From RGIG8244 sp045592785 (lineage in GTDB: Bacteria; Verrucomicrobiota; Lentisphaeria; Victivallales; UBA1829): a stretch of DNA of 41,633 bases. Position 1 is the stretch's first letter, and every line of letters starts with the position of its first letter. Shown here piece by piece: positions 24,601-33,661 of the stretch. The notes below the pieces were generated by a model. That model was not told the origin of the DNA and made no database searches. It saw only the letters and a program-made list of their open reading frames with translations. The stretch lies in assembly GCA_045592785.1 (NCBI GenBank), contig JAZNVL010000003.1, positions 1-41,633 of the forward strand, written 5' to 3'. A program made the position numbers and the translations under genes.

Positions 24601-25788
24601 ATGAGTGAAGTTTGCAAATATGTGCCCAGTGTCCGGAAGTTTATGACACGGGCGGAACAGGGCGAATCTTTGACCGTTGTCTTTTTCGGCGGTTCACTTA
24701 CCTGGGGCGCGAATGCCAGCGATCCCAATCTCACCAGTTGGCGCGGCAGGACCATGTCCATGCTCAAACAACGTTATCCCGAGGCAAAATGGTCCTTCTT
24801 TGATGCTGCCATCGGCGGTACCTGTTCCGATCTCGGGGTACTGCGCATGGAACAGGATGTCTTCCGTCACAAGCCGGATCTGGTGTTCCTGGACTTCACT
24901 CTCAACGACGGACTGGATGGCGATGATCAGATGCGGCAGAATACCCGCAATGGATCTTATGAAACCATTGTCCGTCAATGTCTGGCGCGGGACGTGATCG
25001 TCATGCCCGTGTTCCTGACGTCCAGATCGTGCGTTGTCGCGCCGGACCTTTCCCGTTTGAAACGCAGATTGAGTCACATGGAAATGTGTCGTTATTACAA
25101 TCTGGACTGGGCAGATGTCCTGGGCATTATGAATGCCGCGTATTTCCGCGGGGAACTGGATGTGGAACCCTTGTGGCCCAAAGAACTGTTCGATACCTGT
25201 CATCCCTGCGATGACGGCTACGCGGCGTATACCGATGCCTTCTGTCAGGAATGGCAGCGTATCGCCGATTCCGAACCGACCGATGCGGAATTCAAAAAAG
25301 AATGGTTTTACCCCACCTGTTACCGTAATGTCGCGGCGTATATCCCGGAACCCGATAACATTCCCGACGGATGGTATTGGGACCTTCCTTATGTGATGGC
25401 GGATACCTTTGACTGGCTTACATCCCGGCATTATGCGGATGTCATGGTCTGTGGCGGTGCGCATACCGCGGTCTTTTCCTACGAAAAAACAAAACCGGTC
25501 CCGGCGGAATTCACAGTCACAGGAGAAAACATTTACATCACCATGGAGATTGTGAAACAGACGTTTTTCATCGAAGCGGAAGTGGATGGCGAACGGAAAA
25601 CGATCCCGTTCCGCCCCAGTATGATCTCTTCCCTCCAGTATCAGCCGGTCGCCCTGGGGCTGGATCCGGAAAAAGAACACTCTTTGCGTATCATCGTGCC
25701 GGAATTGGAAGGGGAAACGCCCAATGTCGTCCGGATCACCGGTGTCTTTGTGACGGCATCCGGTCCCTGCCGGATCACCCGGAAGTGA
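24601..25788 (+). CDS. SGNH/GDSL-type hydrolase
   Basis: A 395-residue esterase-like protein. The SGNH blocks are present: block I FFGGSLTWG with nucleophile S32, block II glycines in AAIGG (69-73), block III asparagine in FTLNDG (N102), and block V DTCHP with D198 and H201. A C-terminal beta domain of about 150 residues follows, probably for substrate binding. No signal peptide is seen. Such enzymes often remove acetyl groups from sugars; with a NagB-like and a PIG-L gene just upstream, an O-acetyl sugar esterase is a reasonable guess. A hairpin separates it from PIG-L. Its stop directly abuts that of the convergent zinc-ribbon gene as TGATCA. Confidence 0.85.
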   Translation: MSEVCKYVPSVRKFMTRAEQGESLTVVFFGGSLTWGANASDPNLTSWRGRTMSMLKQRYPEAKWSFFDAAIGGTCSDLGVLRMEQDVFRHKPDLVFLDFTLNDGLDGDDQMRQNTRNGSYETIVRQCLARDVIVMPVFLTSRSCVVAPDLSRLKRRLSHMEMCRYYNLDWADVLGIMNAAYFRGELDVEPLWPKELFDTCHPCDDGYAAYTDAFCQEWQRIADSEPTDAEFKKEWFYPTCYRNVAAYIPEPDNIPDGWYWDLPYVMADTFDWLTSRHYADVMVCGGAHTAVFSYEKTKPVPAEFTVTGENIYITMEIVKQTFFIEAEVDGERKTIPFRPSMISSLQYQPVALGLDPEKEHSLRIIVPELEGETPNVVRITGVFVTASGPCRITRK

Positions 25789-26037
25789 TCAGAACCGTTT
25801 CTTTCTGCGGAGAAAACACAATTCTTTGCACTTGGGACAACGCACGACCGTCTGGCCCGGTTTTGCCAGGAAGGAATGATGACATCCGTTGCAGAAATAC
25901 AGTTGATTTTTGTCTTCGGACCATCCATTGCTGATCTTGTTCCTCCGGAGTTCCTCCCGGAACCACAGGTAGGCAAACAACAGAAACGCTGCCAGAGTGA
26001 ATACGTTGAACAACTGTTCGATGTAAACGGGGATCAT
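25789..26037 (-). CDS. Small membrane-anchored zinc-ribbon protein
   Basis: An 82-residue protein with an N-terminal membrane helix (about 7-26) followed by a zinc ribbon: CNGC (C49, C52) and CPKC (C67, C70), with a further C74 and a basic end (LRRKKRF). I do not recognise a named family. The start overlaps the stop of the preceding gene (ATGA), placing it as the last gene of the recA-TPR-exbB-exbD operon. The ribbon would face the cytoplasm if the helix is a simple N-out anchor. It may be an accessory part of the ExbB/ExbD complex, by position only. Confidence 0.75.
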   Translation of the reverse strand: MIPVYIEQLFNVFTLAAFLLFAYLWFREELRRNKISNGWSEDKNQLYFCNGCHHSFLAKPGQTVVRCPKCKELCFLRRKKRF

Positions 26038-26786
26038 TGTTTACCTCCTCCGTTATCATCCGTTGTTTCCGGAAGTTCCGGCAATGCCCAGTATACGGTC
26101 AGAAATCCCCGGGACGTATTTGCAGAAAGTTTCCCGGAAAAAAGCAACCGGTCTACGCACTGTACTGCCGTTTGATCCAGGACTGTATCGCCGCAGGATT
26201 GTTCCAATCCGGCATAACAGCTCATTCCATCGCTGATCGGCGGATAGATCCGGATCCGTGTCGGTGCGGACGGCATTGTTTTGTTTTGAGACAGATCCCA
26301 TTGACAGGGGATGATATTTCCTGTGGAAGTCATAAGCACGGGATAGGTTGTTTGGGGAACCGGGACTTCGGTCTTATCGTCCGGCACGGCAGGATAAAGC
26401 CGGGGTAAATACTGCATGGAGTTATCCGTCAGCGGATCGGGGGAAACCGGCTCAAAGGTATCGTGCACCAGAACAGGCAGATTGCTTTCCGGGGTGTGAA
26501 TCAGTAACGGAGTCCGCTCCAAAACCCGGAAAAGCCCGAAAGAACGGGTATCGTCAGCAAACAGAAACGCCGTCGGATCCTGATAATAAAGCTGTTTTTC
26601 CAGCGCGGGTGAATTGTATTTTTCGGTTTCTGCCAGGATCGTAACATGTTTCCGCGGGGTGCGTTGCGGTGCCGGAGCTTTCTTTGAAGTAAAGACAAAC
26701 GGCAGTGCAATGAAAATCAAAAGTGCCGCAGTAAAAGCCGCGACTCTGTCTTTTCTGTGCAGTTCCGGACAATGCGTATACATCAT
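26034..26786 (-). CDS. Single-helix membrane protein in TonB position
   Basis: A 250-residue protein with one N-terminal membrane helix (about 14-34), a short basic and proline-containing stretch (KKAPAPQRTPRK), and a periplasmic domain of about 200 residues. It sits directly after exbD, with overlapping start and stop, where tonB or tolA is usually found. I see no TonB C-terminal signature (no YP motif) and the Pro-rich spacer is short, so it is called by position and topology only. The periplasmic part has three cysteines (in IPCQW, MSCYAG and QSCGD, plus C in VQCVD) that could form disulfides. Confidence 0.7.
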   Translation of the reverse strand: MMYTHCPELHRKDRVAAFTAALLIFIALPFVFTSKKAPAPQRTPRKHVTILAETEKYNSPALEKQLYYQDPTAFLFADDTRSFGLFRVLERTPLLIHTPESNLPVLVHDTFEPVSPDPLTDNSMQYLPRLYPAVPDDKTEVPVPQTTYPVLMTSTGNIIPCQWDLSQNKTMPSAPTRIRIYPPISDGMSCYAGLEQSCGDTVLDQTAVQCVDRLLFSGKLSANTSRGFLTVYWALPELPETTDDNGGGKQ

Positions 26787-27247
26787 TCAGATTCCGTAAA
26801 ATTTGTTTTACCTGTCGGCTTGGAACGGTCTACCATCAGAAGTGCAGTCAGATTCTGCTCATTGGCAAGCTCGGTCAAGGCTATGATGGTATCCATTTCT
26901 GTGGAAATATCACAACGGAAGATGATCTCCGATACCCCTTTTTCCTTCGGGGCTTTTTCCGTAATACTCCGCTTCAGCTTCTCTATGTTTTCATGAGGCT
27001 TGTCATCAAAATAAAATTTCCCGTCCGGTGCCACGGTCACGATCATGTAACGTACCGCATACACCATTTCCGGTGCCGCACTTTGGGGAAGCGTGACGTG
27101 GACACCCTGCACCGGCACTGTACTGCTGCTCAACATGAAGAACAATGTCAGGATGAAGAACAGCGCCAGATACGGGATAAATGGCGGAAGTCCGGAAAAG
27201 ATCTTCAGATTCGGGCGGACCCGTACAGAAACATTACGGCTCTTCAT
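26783..27247 (-). CDS. ExbD/TolR-family protein lacking the transmembrane Asp
   Basis: A 154-residue protein with the ExbD layout: a short basic cytoplasmic end, one membrane helix (about 22-42) and a periplasmic domain with VPVQGVHVTLPQS and a DGKFYFDDK strand. The true start is the ATG at 27247; the open frame upstream is out of family. ExbD and TolR normally have an Asp in the helix, in a PxxD context, that carries protons. Here the helix begins PPFIPYLALFF, with Pro (P25, codon CCG at 27175-27173) at that place and no other acidic residue in the helix. It overlaps exbB by 14 bp and the next gene by 4 bp. Confidence 0.82.
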   Translation of the reverse strand: MKSRNVSVRVRPNLKIFSGLPPFIPYLALFFILTLFFMLSSSTVPVQGVHVTLPQSAAPEMVYAVRYMIVTVAPDGKFYFDDKPHENIEKLKRSITEKAPKEKGVSEIIFRCDISTEMDTIIALTELANEQNLTALLMVDRSKPTGKTNFTESE

Positions 27248-27902
27248 GCTGGACCGTCCCGGAAACACGATGCTGGAAGAAGGAAAGAATGGAAGAGGAT
27301 GCCCGCTCCATTTCAATACAGAACAACTGCACTTTGGAAAGCAGATAGTTATACGCAATATGACAGGGGATCGCCACACACAAACTGGCAGCTGTGCTGA
27401 CCAGTGCACGATATACCCCGCTGGAAAGTTCCTGCATGGTCACAAAGTTATTGCCCTGCATGACACGGAACGCTTCCATGATCCCCGTGATCGTGCCGAG
27501 AAGTCCCAGCAGGGGAACAATATAGGTGATTGTCGCCAGAATGTTCAAATGGGATTCCAGACGATGTACTTCGATTATGGATTGATCTTCCAGTGACTGC
27601 TGAATATCGTCTCCGTTCTGATACGCATCAATGGCAGATGCAAGCACACGGGCGACCGGACCCGGTGTGGTATCGCAAAGCGCGATGGCTTCCACCATGA
27701 CTTCTTTGGGCCGGGGTGAACTGCTTTTTTCATCCCGCCGCAATACATTGATCAGCCCTTTGATCAGATCATCCACTTTTACTTGTGCACGATAGAAATG
27801 CAGCCATTTTTCCAGAAAGATAAACAATGCGATCAAAGCACACAAGGCGATTACCAACATGATGGGACCGCCATCTTTTATCATTTGCGCATATTCATTC
27901 AT
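27234..27902 (-). CDS. ExbB/TolQ/MotA-type proton channel protein
   Basis: A 222-residue protein with three membrane helices (about 12-31, 122-142, 165-187) in the MotA/TolQ/ExbB pattern. The channel-lining region PLLGLLGTITGIMEAF (130-145, T137) and the third helix ALVSTAASLCVAIPCHIAYN (166-185, T170) keep the conserved polar residues, so ExbB itself looks intact. Its start overlaps the TPR gene stop (ATGA). With ExbD and the following single-helix protein it should form an energy-transducing complex in the inner membrane. Confidence 0.9.
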   Translation of the reverse strand: MNEYAQMIKDGGPIMLVIALCALIALFIFLEKWLHFYRAQVKVDDLIKGLINVLRRDEKSSSPRPKEVMVEAIALCDTTPGPVARVLASAIDAYQNGDDIQQSLEDQSIIEVHRLESHLNILATITYIVPLLGLLGTITGIMEAFRVMQGNNFVTMQELSSGVYRALVSTAASLCVAIPCHIAYNYLLSKVQLFCIEMERASSSILSFFQHRVSGTVQHEEP

Positions 27903-30502
27903 TTTTCATGTATCTCCTGTATGATTGGTTTGTATTTGCGTTTCCTCAACTGACGGATCCCTTTCCGGACCGATTCCTGATCCAGAAGTCCCGCAGTTCC
28001 TTTGTATTCCACAGCTTTTACAGCCGCATTGATCCATTCGCCCACCGGACGGTTTTTTGCCATCTTTTCCAGTTCGTCCAATCCTTTGATGATCCAGAAA
28101 AGCTCCGCAGGGTGGTTCTGTGCCTTTTCCGCAGGTACAAAATATAACATCTTCCGGTATTCCGCAAACACTTCTTCTTCCGGAGCATTACTCTGCTGCA
28201 GACACTTTGCCTTCTTGTATTGCGCCATGGTCCGGTATTCCGGCAATGCCGTCGGCAAGTCAAGGATATGATCGTAGTACAGCAAGGCTTTCTTGAAATT
28301 TTCCGGCTTATCCGTTTCCGATGTCCCGAGGGCAAAATAACAATCCCCGGCGGCTCCCCAGGCGGCTTGCTCCAGGTGAGAGCCGGGTCGCCGCTTGGCG
28401 GCTTCCAGATAATCACCCGCTGCTGCCGGGAACTGCCCTTCTTTCTTCCGGATATCCCCGCGCAGATAGATTGCCGAGGAAAGATTGGCATCATCCGGAT
28501 AACTGCTTTCCAACTCCTGAATCGTGTTGAGTGCAAGTTCATTATCCCCTTCCTGATATGCAAGAAGTGCTTTCTCATACAAGCCGCGGGCACGGATCGC
28601 TGGATGGCGCGTTTGAGAAACAGTCTGTTTCAATACGTCTGCCGCACGGTCTGCAGCTCCCTGACTCCGGTAATATGCTGCAAGGCGCAGCAGTGCAGAA
28701 TAACTGTATGCGGATTCCGGATATTTTTCCGTGAGATTCCAGGATGCCTGCTCCGCCGCACGGATCCCGTTTTCCGTTATCAGGTGCGAATGAACAAGCC
28801 AGTACCCGGATGCAGGCGCATATTGCGTTTCCGCATAGTCCCGGACGATTTCCCCGAATACCGGGATCGCCTGTTGAACTTTGCGTTCCTCCATATACAA
28901 CCGGGCTACGCTGAAAAGTGCCAATGCCCTACTTTCTTTCGAAACGGTGTCGGACGGCAGTTTTGTGTAGGCAAGAAAGTCTTTTCTTGCTTTTTTTGCC
29001 TGGTTTTGTTTGCTGTAGGCGATTGCCCGATGGAACAATGCCGGCGATGCCGGGTTCTTCGCAAGAATACGGTCACATAACGCAATAACAGCGTCATATT
29101 TCGCAAGTTCAGAATAAATCTCAACAGCACGGTTGTCCGCCTGTAAACGGTATTTTTCGTGCTTGCCGCCGATCGTACGGTAAAGATCCGCAGATTCCAG
29201 TTTTTTCCCTTCCTTGTAGAGCAGTCCTGCGTGTGTCAGGTGATAACGCGGATCATCCGGTGCATCCTGCCAATGAAAATCCATCAGACGTTTTCCATGA
29301 CGGTATGCCTTCTCTTCCACGAACTGACGGAATATGGTCTCAAACATGCGATCCTGCACGTTCCTGCTTGATAATGATTCCAGTGCAGATTGTGCGATCG
29401 AAAGCGCAGAATCATATTGTTTTGCCGTGATCAGGAGCGTGCAGTAACGCAATTTCAGCCCGGGTGCCGCTTTCCTGCCCTGGAACAGATCAAACTGCTT
29501 GATCACCAGATTGGCGGCGGCGGCAGAATTTCCATTCTGCTCCAGGATCTCAATGATCCGGTTCAGAATATTGCGTTCCTGAAAGAGCCAGGTACAGGTC
29601 ATGTAGGACATTCGATAGGCGGTCAGTGCAAGAAGCGTTTCTTTTCCCGCAAGAAATGTTTCGCCGATAAGGTAACATGCCGTCTGCAACAGGGGATCTT
29701 TTTCTTCCGGAATGGTTTTTTCCAACTCACTCCACTCCGCCTTCAAGTTATCAGAAACGTTATCCCGTTTCAAACGCAGGTAGAAACTCAACAACTTCTG
29801 CGCTGCCAGATCACGCGGTGACTGATTCGCAAGCGGGGAGGTCCGAAGGATCTCAAGAGCTTTTTCCAGATCATTGGCAGCGATCCGCATAAGGATCTCA
29901 TTTTCCCTGCTTTGCCGCGCAAGAACAGGATCTGCTTCATTTTCCCGCAGTTTCCCGTAGAGTTCCGCTGCTTCTGCATAACGCCCCTGTCGCTCACGGA
30001 CGGAGGCAAGAGCTGTCAATGCCTGGGTGCGCCGCACATCTTTTTCCGGCAGACTGGATAACACCGGTTCCAGCAATGCCTGTGCCTGTTCGACTTTATT
30101 CTGCAGGAGGCAGATATCTGCGCGCCACAATGCCACAGAAATGGAATTCTCGCCCGCAAAGTTCTGCTCGTAGTTGTTCAATACCTGTGTCGCTTCCACA
30201 GCAACACCTGCCCGGATCCAGGCATCGATTTCACGTTCAAAGGCATCCCGGACCGCTGCACGGTCCTTCTTCGCTTCCGCCGACTGGCGGTAATCACGGA
30301 AAAAACTGGCGGCGGTAGCATAGTCACCGGACCTGCACGCCTCGTCACCGGAGACTTTATCCCGGTATTCCTGTACTGTCTCAATCGCAGGCGCAAGAGC
30401 AACGCCCGGCATCTGTCCAGACAGTGCCGGGATCATAAAAAACAGATTTCCGGCGGCTGAAACGGCAGCCAACCACCGGTATTGATGCTTCAAGATGATC
30501 AT
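27899..30502 (-). CDS. Large secreted TPR-repeat protein
   Basis: An 867-residue protein with an N-terminal signal-like segment (about 1-30) followed by tetratricopeptide-type helical repeats along nearly all of its length, for example ALFHRAIAYSKQNQAKKARK, and QFPAAAGDYLEAAKRRPGSH. It starts 3 bp after the recA stop and overlaps the exbB start. TPR proteins upstream of exbB-exbD pairs occur in PVC and Bacteroidota genomes, and such a protein could link the inner-membrane motor to the outer envelope. No enzymatic motif was found. The C-terminus is very basic (RKRKYKPII). Confidence 0.85.
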   Translation of the reverse strand: MIILKHQYRWLAAVSAAGNLFFMIPALSGQMPGVALAPAIETVQEYRDKVSGDEACRSGDYATAASFFRDYRQSAEAKKDRAAVRDAFEREIDAWIRAGVAVEATQVLNNYEQNFAGENSISVALWRADICLLQNKVEQAQALLEPVLSSLPEKDVRRTQALTALASVRERQGRYAEAAELYGKLRENEADPVLARQSRENEILMRIAANDLEKALEILRTSPLANQSPRDLAAQKLLSFYLRLKRDNVSDNLKAEWSELEKTIPEEKDPLLQTACYLIGETFLAGKETLLALTAYRMSYMTCTWLFQERNILNRIIEILEQNGNSAAAANLVIKQFDLFQGRKAAPGLKLRYCTLLITAKQYDSALSIAQSALESLSSRNVQDRMFETIFRQFVEEKAYRHGKRLMDFHWQDAPDDPRYHLTHAGLLYKEGKKLESADLYRTIGGKHEKYRLQADNRAVEIYSELAKYDAVIALCDRILAKNPASPALFHRAIAYSKQNQAKKARKDFLAYTKLPSDTVSKESRALALFSVARLYMEERKVQQAIPVFGEIVRDYAETQYAPASGYWLVHSHLITENGIRAAEQASWNLTEKYPESAYSYSALLRLAAYYRSQGAADRAADVLKQTVSQTRHPAIRARGLYEKALLAYQEGDNELALNTIQELESSYPDDANLSSAIYLRGDIRKKEGQFPAAAGDYLEAAKRRPGSHLEQAAWGAAGDCYFALGTSETDKPENFKKALLYYDHILDLPTALPEYRTMAQYKKAKCLQQSNAPEEEVFAEYRKMLYFVPAEKAQNHPAELFWIIKGLDELEKMAKNRPVGEWINAAVKAVEYKGTAGLLDQESVRKGIRQLRKRKYKPIIQEIHEK

Positions 30503-30505
30503 TGC

Positions 30506-31621
30506 TTATGCGTTATCTGTTTCCTGTGTAACGGGTTCTGTTTCAATGGCGGGTTCTTCCGCTTCCTCTGCCGGAACACTGTTGCGTTCCGCCAGTTTCT
30601 CTTTGATCTTACCGTAGATGCGCTCTGTCAGCTCCGGCTGCTCTGCCAATGTCGCTTTGACAGCATCACGTCCCTGGGCGATCTGTTCCCCTTCGAAGGA
30701 GAACCAGGAACCCCGTTTTTCCAGGATGCCCATATCTGTCGCAACGTCGATGATGGAGCCGACACGGGAGATACCTTCGTTGAAGTTGATATCGAATTCT
30801 GCAGTCCGGAACGGGGGCGCAAGTTTATTTTTCACCACTTTGACACGGGTATGTGCCCCGGTCGGTGCCCCGGTACTGTCTTTCAGTGTCTGCACCCGGC
30901 GGATATCCATACGCACGGAACAGTAATACTTCATGGCGTTGCCCCCGGGTGTCGTTTCCGGATTGCCGAACATGACCCCGATCTTTTCCCGCATCTGGTT
31001 GGTGAAGATACAGCAGGTCTTGCTGCGGCTGATGGCGGGAGTGAGTTTCCGCAGAGCCTGTGACATCAACCGTGCCTGCAAGCCCATGAAGGAGTCGCCG
31101 ATATTGCCTTCGATTTCATTTTTCGGAACCAGTGCCGCCACAGAGTCGATCACAAGCACGTCCACCGCATTGCTTTTCACAAGCGTTTCCGCAATGTTCA
31201 GCGCATCTTCCCCGCAGTCAGGCTGTGCGATCAGAAGATTGTCAATATTCACCCCGATCTTTTTGGCGTATACAGGGTCAACCGCATGTTCCGCATCGAT
31301 AAATGCAGCGGTCCCGCCTGCTTTCTGGGCGTTGGCGATCACATGCAGACACACCGTCGTTTTCCCGGAGGATTCCGGACCGAAGATCTCAATGATCCGC
31401 CCGCGGGGAAGTCCCATGATCCCAAGTGCGATATCCAGAGAAAGTGCTCCCGTGCTGATCACCGGAACATCCACCACTTTGTTATCACCCAGGCGCATGA
31501 TCGAGCCTTTGCCGTATTCCTTTTCGATCTGCTCCAACGCGATCAAGAGATTTTTGTCGCGTCCGTCTGCCGGCTTCTGCGCCGCAGAACCCTTACCTTT
31601 TGCACTGTCTTTTTCCGCCAT
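30506..31621 (-). CDS. recA: Recombinase A
   Basis: RecA forms filaments on single-stranded DNA and drives homologous strand exchange and the SOS response. The 371-residue protein has Walker A GPESSGKTT (81-89), the Walker B-like VDVLVIDSVAAL, the L1/L2 regions with EIEGNIGDSFMGLQARLMSQ and FTNQMREKIGVMFGNPETTPGG, and an acidic C-terminal tail. AAAGGA lies 10 nt before the ATG. It heads an operon with the TPR-exbB-exbD cassette, which is unusual because recA is more often followed by recX or alaS. No LexA gene is present in the window. Confidence 0.98.
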   Translation of the reverse strand: MAEKDSAKGKGSAAQKPADGRDKNLLIALEQIEKEYGKGSIMRLGDNKVVDVPVISTGALSLDIALGIMGLPRGRIIEIFGPESSGKTTVCLHVIANAQKAGGTAAFIDAEHAVDPVYAKKIGVNIDNLLIAQPDCGEDALNIAETLVKSNAVDVLVIDSVAALVPKNEIEGNIGDSFMGLQARLMSQALRKLTPAISRSKTCCIFTNQMREKIGVMFGNPETTPGGNAMKYYCSVRMDIRRVQTLKDSTGAPTGAHTRVKVVKNKLAPPFRTAEFDINFNEGISRVGSIIDVATDMGILEKRGSWFSFEGEQIAQGRDAVKATLAEQPELTERIYGKIKEKLAERNSVPAEEAEEPAIETEPVTQETDNA

Positions 31622-31649
31622 AATCCGTTTTTCCTTTCGTTGATTCTAC

Positions 31650-31677
31650 AATGTACTATCAGAAACGTTTTTTTCAA
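31650..31677 (-). promoter_or_regulatory. Promoter of recA and the TPR-ExbBD operon
   Basis: On the minus strand TTGAAA (31677-31672), a 16-nt spacer and TACATT (31655-31650). The spacer contains the palindrome AAACGTTT, a possible regulator site; no standard LexA box is seen. Confidence 0.65.
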
Positions 31678-31782
31678 GTTCCAAAAGCACTTTTTTTTCG
31701 TTTCAATGCAAAATAATATAGCATATCGCAAAGACATTTTGTGTCCACTCCGTGTTTTTTCCCGGAATATTGCAGTTATTCC

Positions 31783-31811
31783 CTTGAAAAATCGCGCTTC
31801 CTGATGTAATG
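31783..31811 (+). promoter_or_regulatory. Promoter of the HEAT-lnt transcript
   Basis: TTGAAA (31783-31788), a 17-nt spacer and TAATGT (31806-31811) lie 41 nt before the ATG at 31853. Confidence 0.5.
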
Positions 31812-31852
31812 TACCCAAAATAACATTAATTTCTTCGAAAGGATACCTCAAT

Positions 31853-33658
31853 ATGTTTGCTGTTCTTGTTGCTGTTGCTTATCTGCCGCTGTTCGAGCCG
31901 AGTTGGAGTCAATCCGATTTACTTGCTGAAGAATTTCTTGCCTATCCGGAAGTCCCCTATGTGATCCCGGCGGATAAAAGCAATCTCCTGGTCTCCTATT
32001 ACCGTACCATTCAGGATCCGGAAGTACGCCGCAAGCTCATTCAGGTTTACAACGATTGCGGTACCGAACCGGATTTCAAACTTCTTATCTCCCTGTTGGA
32101 AAAAGAAACGGATCCCTCTTTGCAGGCGGATTTGCTATCTGCTCTTCTGTTTGTCGCAAAACGGGATGATATGGATCCTGCCAAATCTCCTGTATTCAAA
32201 TCGCTGTTATCCCATCCGTCGGGAAGTGTCCGGGCGAAAGCGGCGGAACTGTTGATCCTGGGCGGTGCGCCTTACACCGAAGTGGAGCAGATGCTTGCAA
32301 AGGAAATGACATCTTTTGTGCCGGATGCCGTATTTGCTGCACTTGACCGGGAAGCGGCGACTTTGAATTTTGATGCGGTCCGCAAGATCGCGTCAGATAC
32401 AAAGAATGTTTCGTTGCGGAATGACATGCTTGCGCATTTGGCAAAACATTCTCCCGATGCCGATCAGGAAAAACTGTTGCAGGACATCAAAGAACGTAAT
32501 ACACAGATCGTTGTTCTCAATGCGCTGGCTGTGAATCCGGCATCCCCCGTTAAAATTCTTTCCAAATACACCTCCGACAAGAACATAAATATCCGTCTCG
32601 CTCTCGCGGGGATACGTCCCTCCGGGAAATCCATCCTGCCCAATCCGCCCCGCACAAGGATCCTCATGGATCTCCTGAAAGATCCGTCACCGGCGGTCCG
32701 GCAGAAGGCGGCATCCTCTCTCTCCCTGGCAGTTCCCACGGATCATCTGATCGATGCTGTGGCGAAACTTCTCCGTGATCCGGATCGTCTTGTCCGCAAA
32801 GCAGCCGGTGAAACCCTGGCGAAACTTTCTGCAAAAACGCTCCGGGAATCGGTTCTTTCAGCCAAATCCCATCCGGGGGCACATCTCCCGCTTATGTGCG
32901 TGATCCGGGCAACCGGGAATCCGCAGTACGCTTCCATCGTTTCCGAGATCCTTACCGATCCCGTCAATGCGAAAAAGGATGACGTGCAGATCGATGCTCT
33001 CAACACTCTGGCGGTCCTGAAAGAACAGAAAACAGCCCCCGTGATCCTGCTTTTTGTCAAGTCGGAATTTGCCACAGTCCGCACTGCTGCCGCCCGTGCG
33101 CTCCGGTATTTCCCCGGATCCGCCACGGTACAGGCTCTCAAAACACTGATCTTTGACCCGAACGAAGATACCGGTATTCAGGCTCTGGATTCCGCCCGTG
33201 TCCTCAAAGATCCGGCATTGGCTCCCGAAACCGGAAAAGCCATCGGCAAGTTCAGAAATTCGACTCTTTACCGTATCACTGCGGTCCGGGCTTATTGTTC
33301 CTACCCCGAAAAACTGGATCGGGCATCCTTGAACAATGTCCATCGGTTGGTCTTTACCAAATGTATCCCCGTACCCATGAGCCCGCCCACTTATGATACC
33401 GCGGAAAATCGTGCCGCCGGCGTCTATCTGCTGCTCTTCGGCAAGAAAGCAGGAGTCAAAGAGGCGGAGAAAATGTATCAGAACGCCCTCAATAAATTCA
33501 AGCCCGGTAAGACAGGTGACGAGGAAGAAGACTCCATGCTTCTGGAATATGTCCGCCAGTTCCGTTTGATCGAAGAGGGGAAAGAAGTCCCGCCCACTCC
33601 CATTGAGTTTTCGGAACCGGAATACCCTGTATATCCCTGGAAACCCAGCGAATATTAA
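31853..33658 (+). CDS. HEAT-repeat protein
   Basis: A 601-residue alpha-helical repeat protein. Segments such as HPSGSVRAKAAELLILGG, DPSPAVRQKAASSLSLAV and DPDRLVRKAAGETLAKLS match the HEAT/PBS-lyase repeat pattern D-P-x3-VR-x2-AA-x2-L. The N-terminus is hydrophobic (MFAVLVAVAYLPLF) and may be a signal peptide. AAAGGA precedes the ATG by 9 nt. It lies 3 bp before lnt and is probably cotranscribed with it. HEAT proteins of this kind are scaffolds; no enzyme motif is visible, and a role in the envelope near lipoprotein processing is only inferred from the neighbour. Confidence 0.85.
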   Translation: MFAVLVAVAYLPLFEPSWSQSDLLAEEFLAYPEVPYVIPADKSNLLVSYYRTIQDPEVRRKLIQVYNDCGTEPDFKLLISLLEKETDPSLQADLLSALLFVAKRDDMDPAKSPVFKSLLSHPSGSVRAKAAELLILGGAPYTEVEQMLAKEMTSFVPDAVFAALDREAATLNFDAVRKIASDTKNVSLRNDMLAHLAKHSPDADQEKLLQDIKERNTQIVVLNALAVNPASPVKILSKYTSDKNINIRLALAGIRPSGKSILPNPPRTRILMDLLKDPSPAVRQKAASSLSLAVPTDHLIDAVAKLLRDPDRLVRKAAGETLAKLSAKTLRESVLSAKSHPGAHLPLMCVIRATGNPQYASIVSEILTDPVNAKKDDVQIDALNTLAVLKEQKTAPVILLFVKSEFATVRTAAARALRYFPGSATVQALKTLIFDPNEDTGIQALDSARVLKDPALAPETGKAIGKFRNSTLYRITAVRAYCSYPEKLDRASLNNVHRLVFTKCIPVPMSPPTYDTAENRAAGVYLLLFGKKAGVKEAEKMYQNALNKFKPGKTGDEEEDSMLLEYVRQFRLIEEGKEVPPTPIEFSEPEYPVYPWKPSEY

Positions 33659-33661
33659 GAC

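Noticed and set aside
27248..27409. N-terminal extension of ExbD by 54 residues
   Set aside because: It overlaps exbB on the same strand, is rich in Cys and Trp unlike ExbD, and the ATG at 27247 gives the normal family length.
31622..31700. LexA (SOS) box at the recA promoter
   Set aside because: No CTGT-N8-ACAG or GAAC-N4-GTTC match; only the short palindrome AAACGTTT was found.
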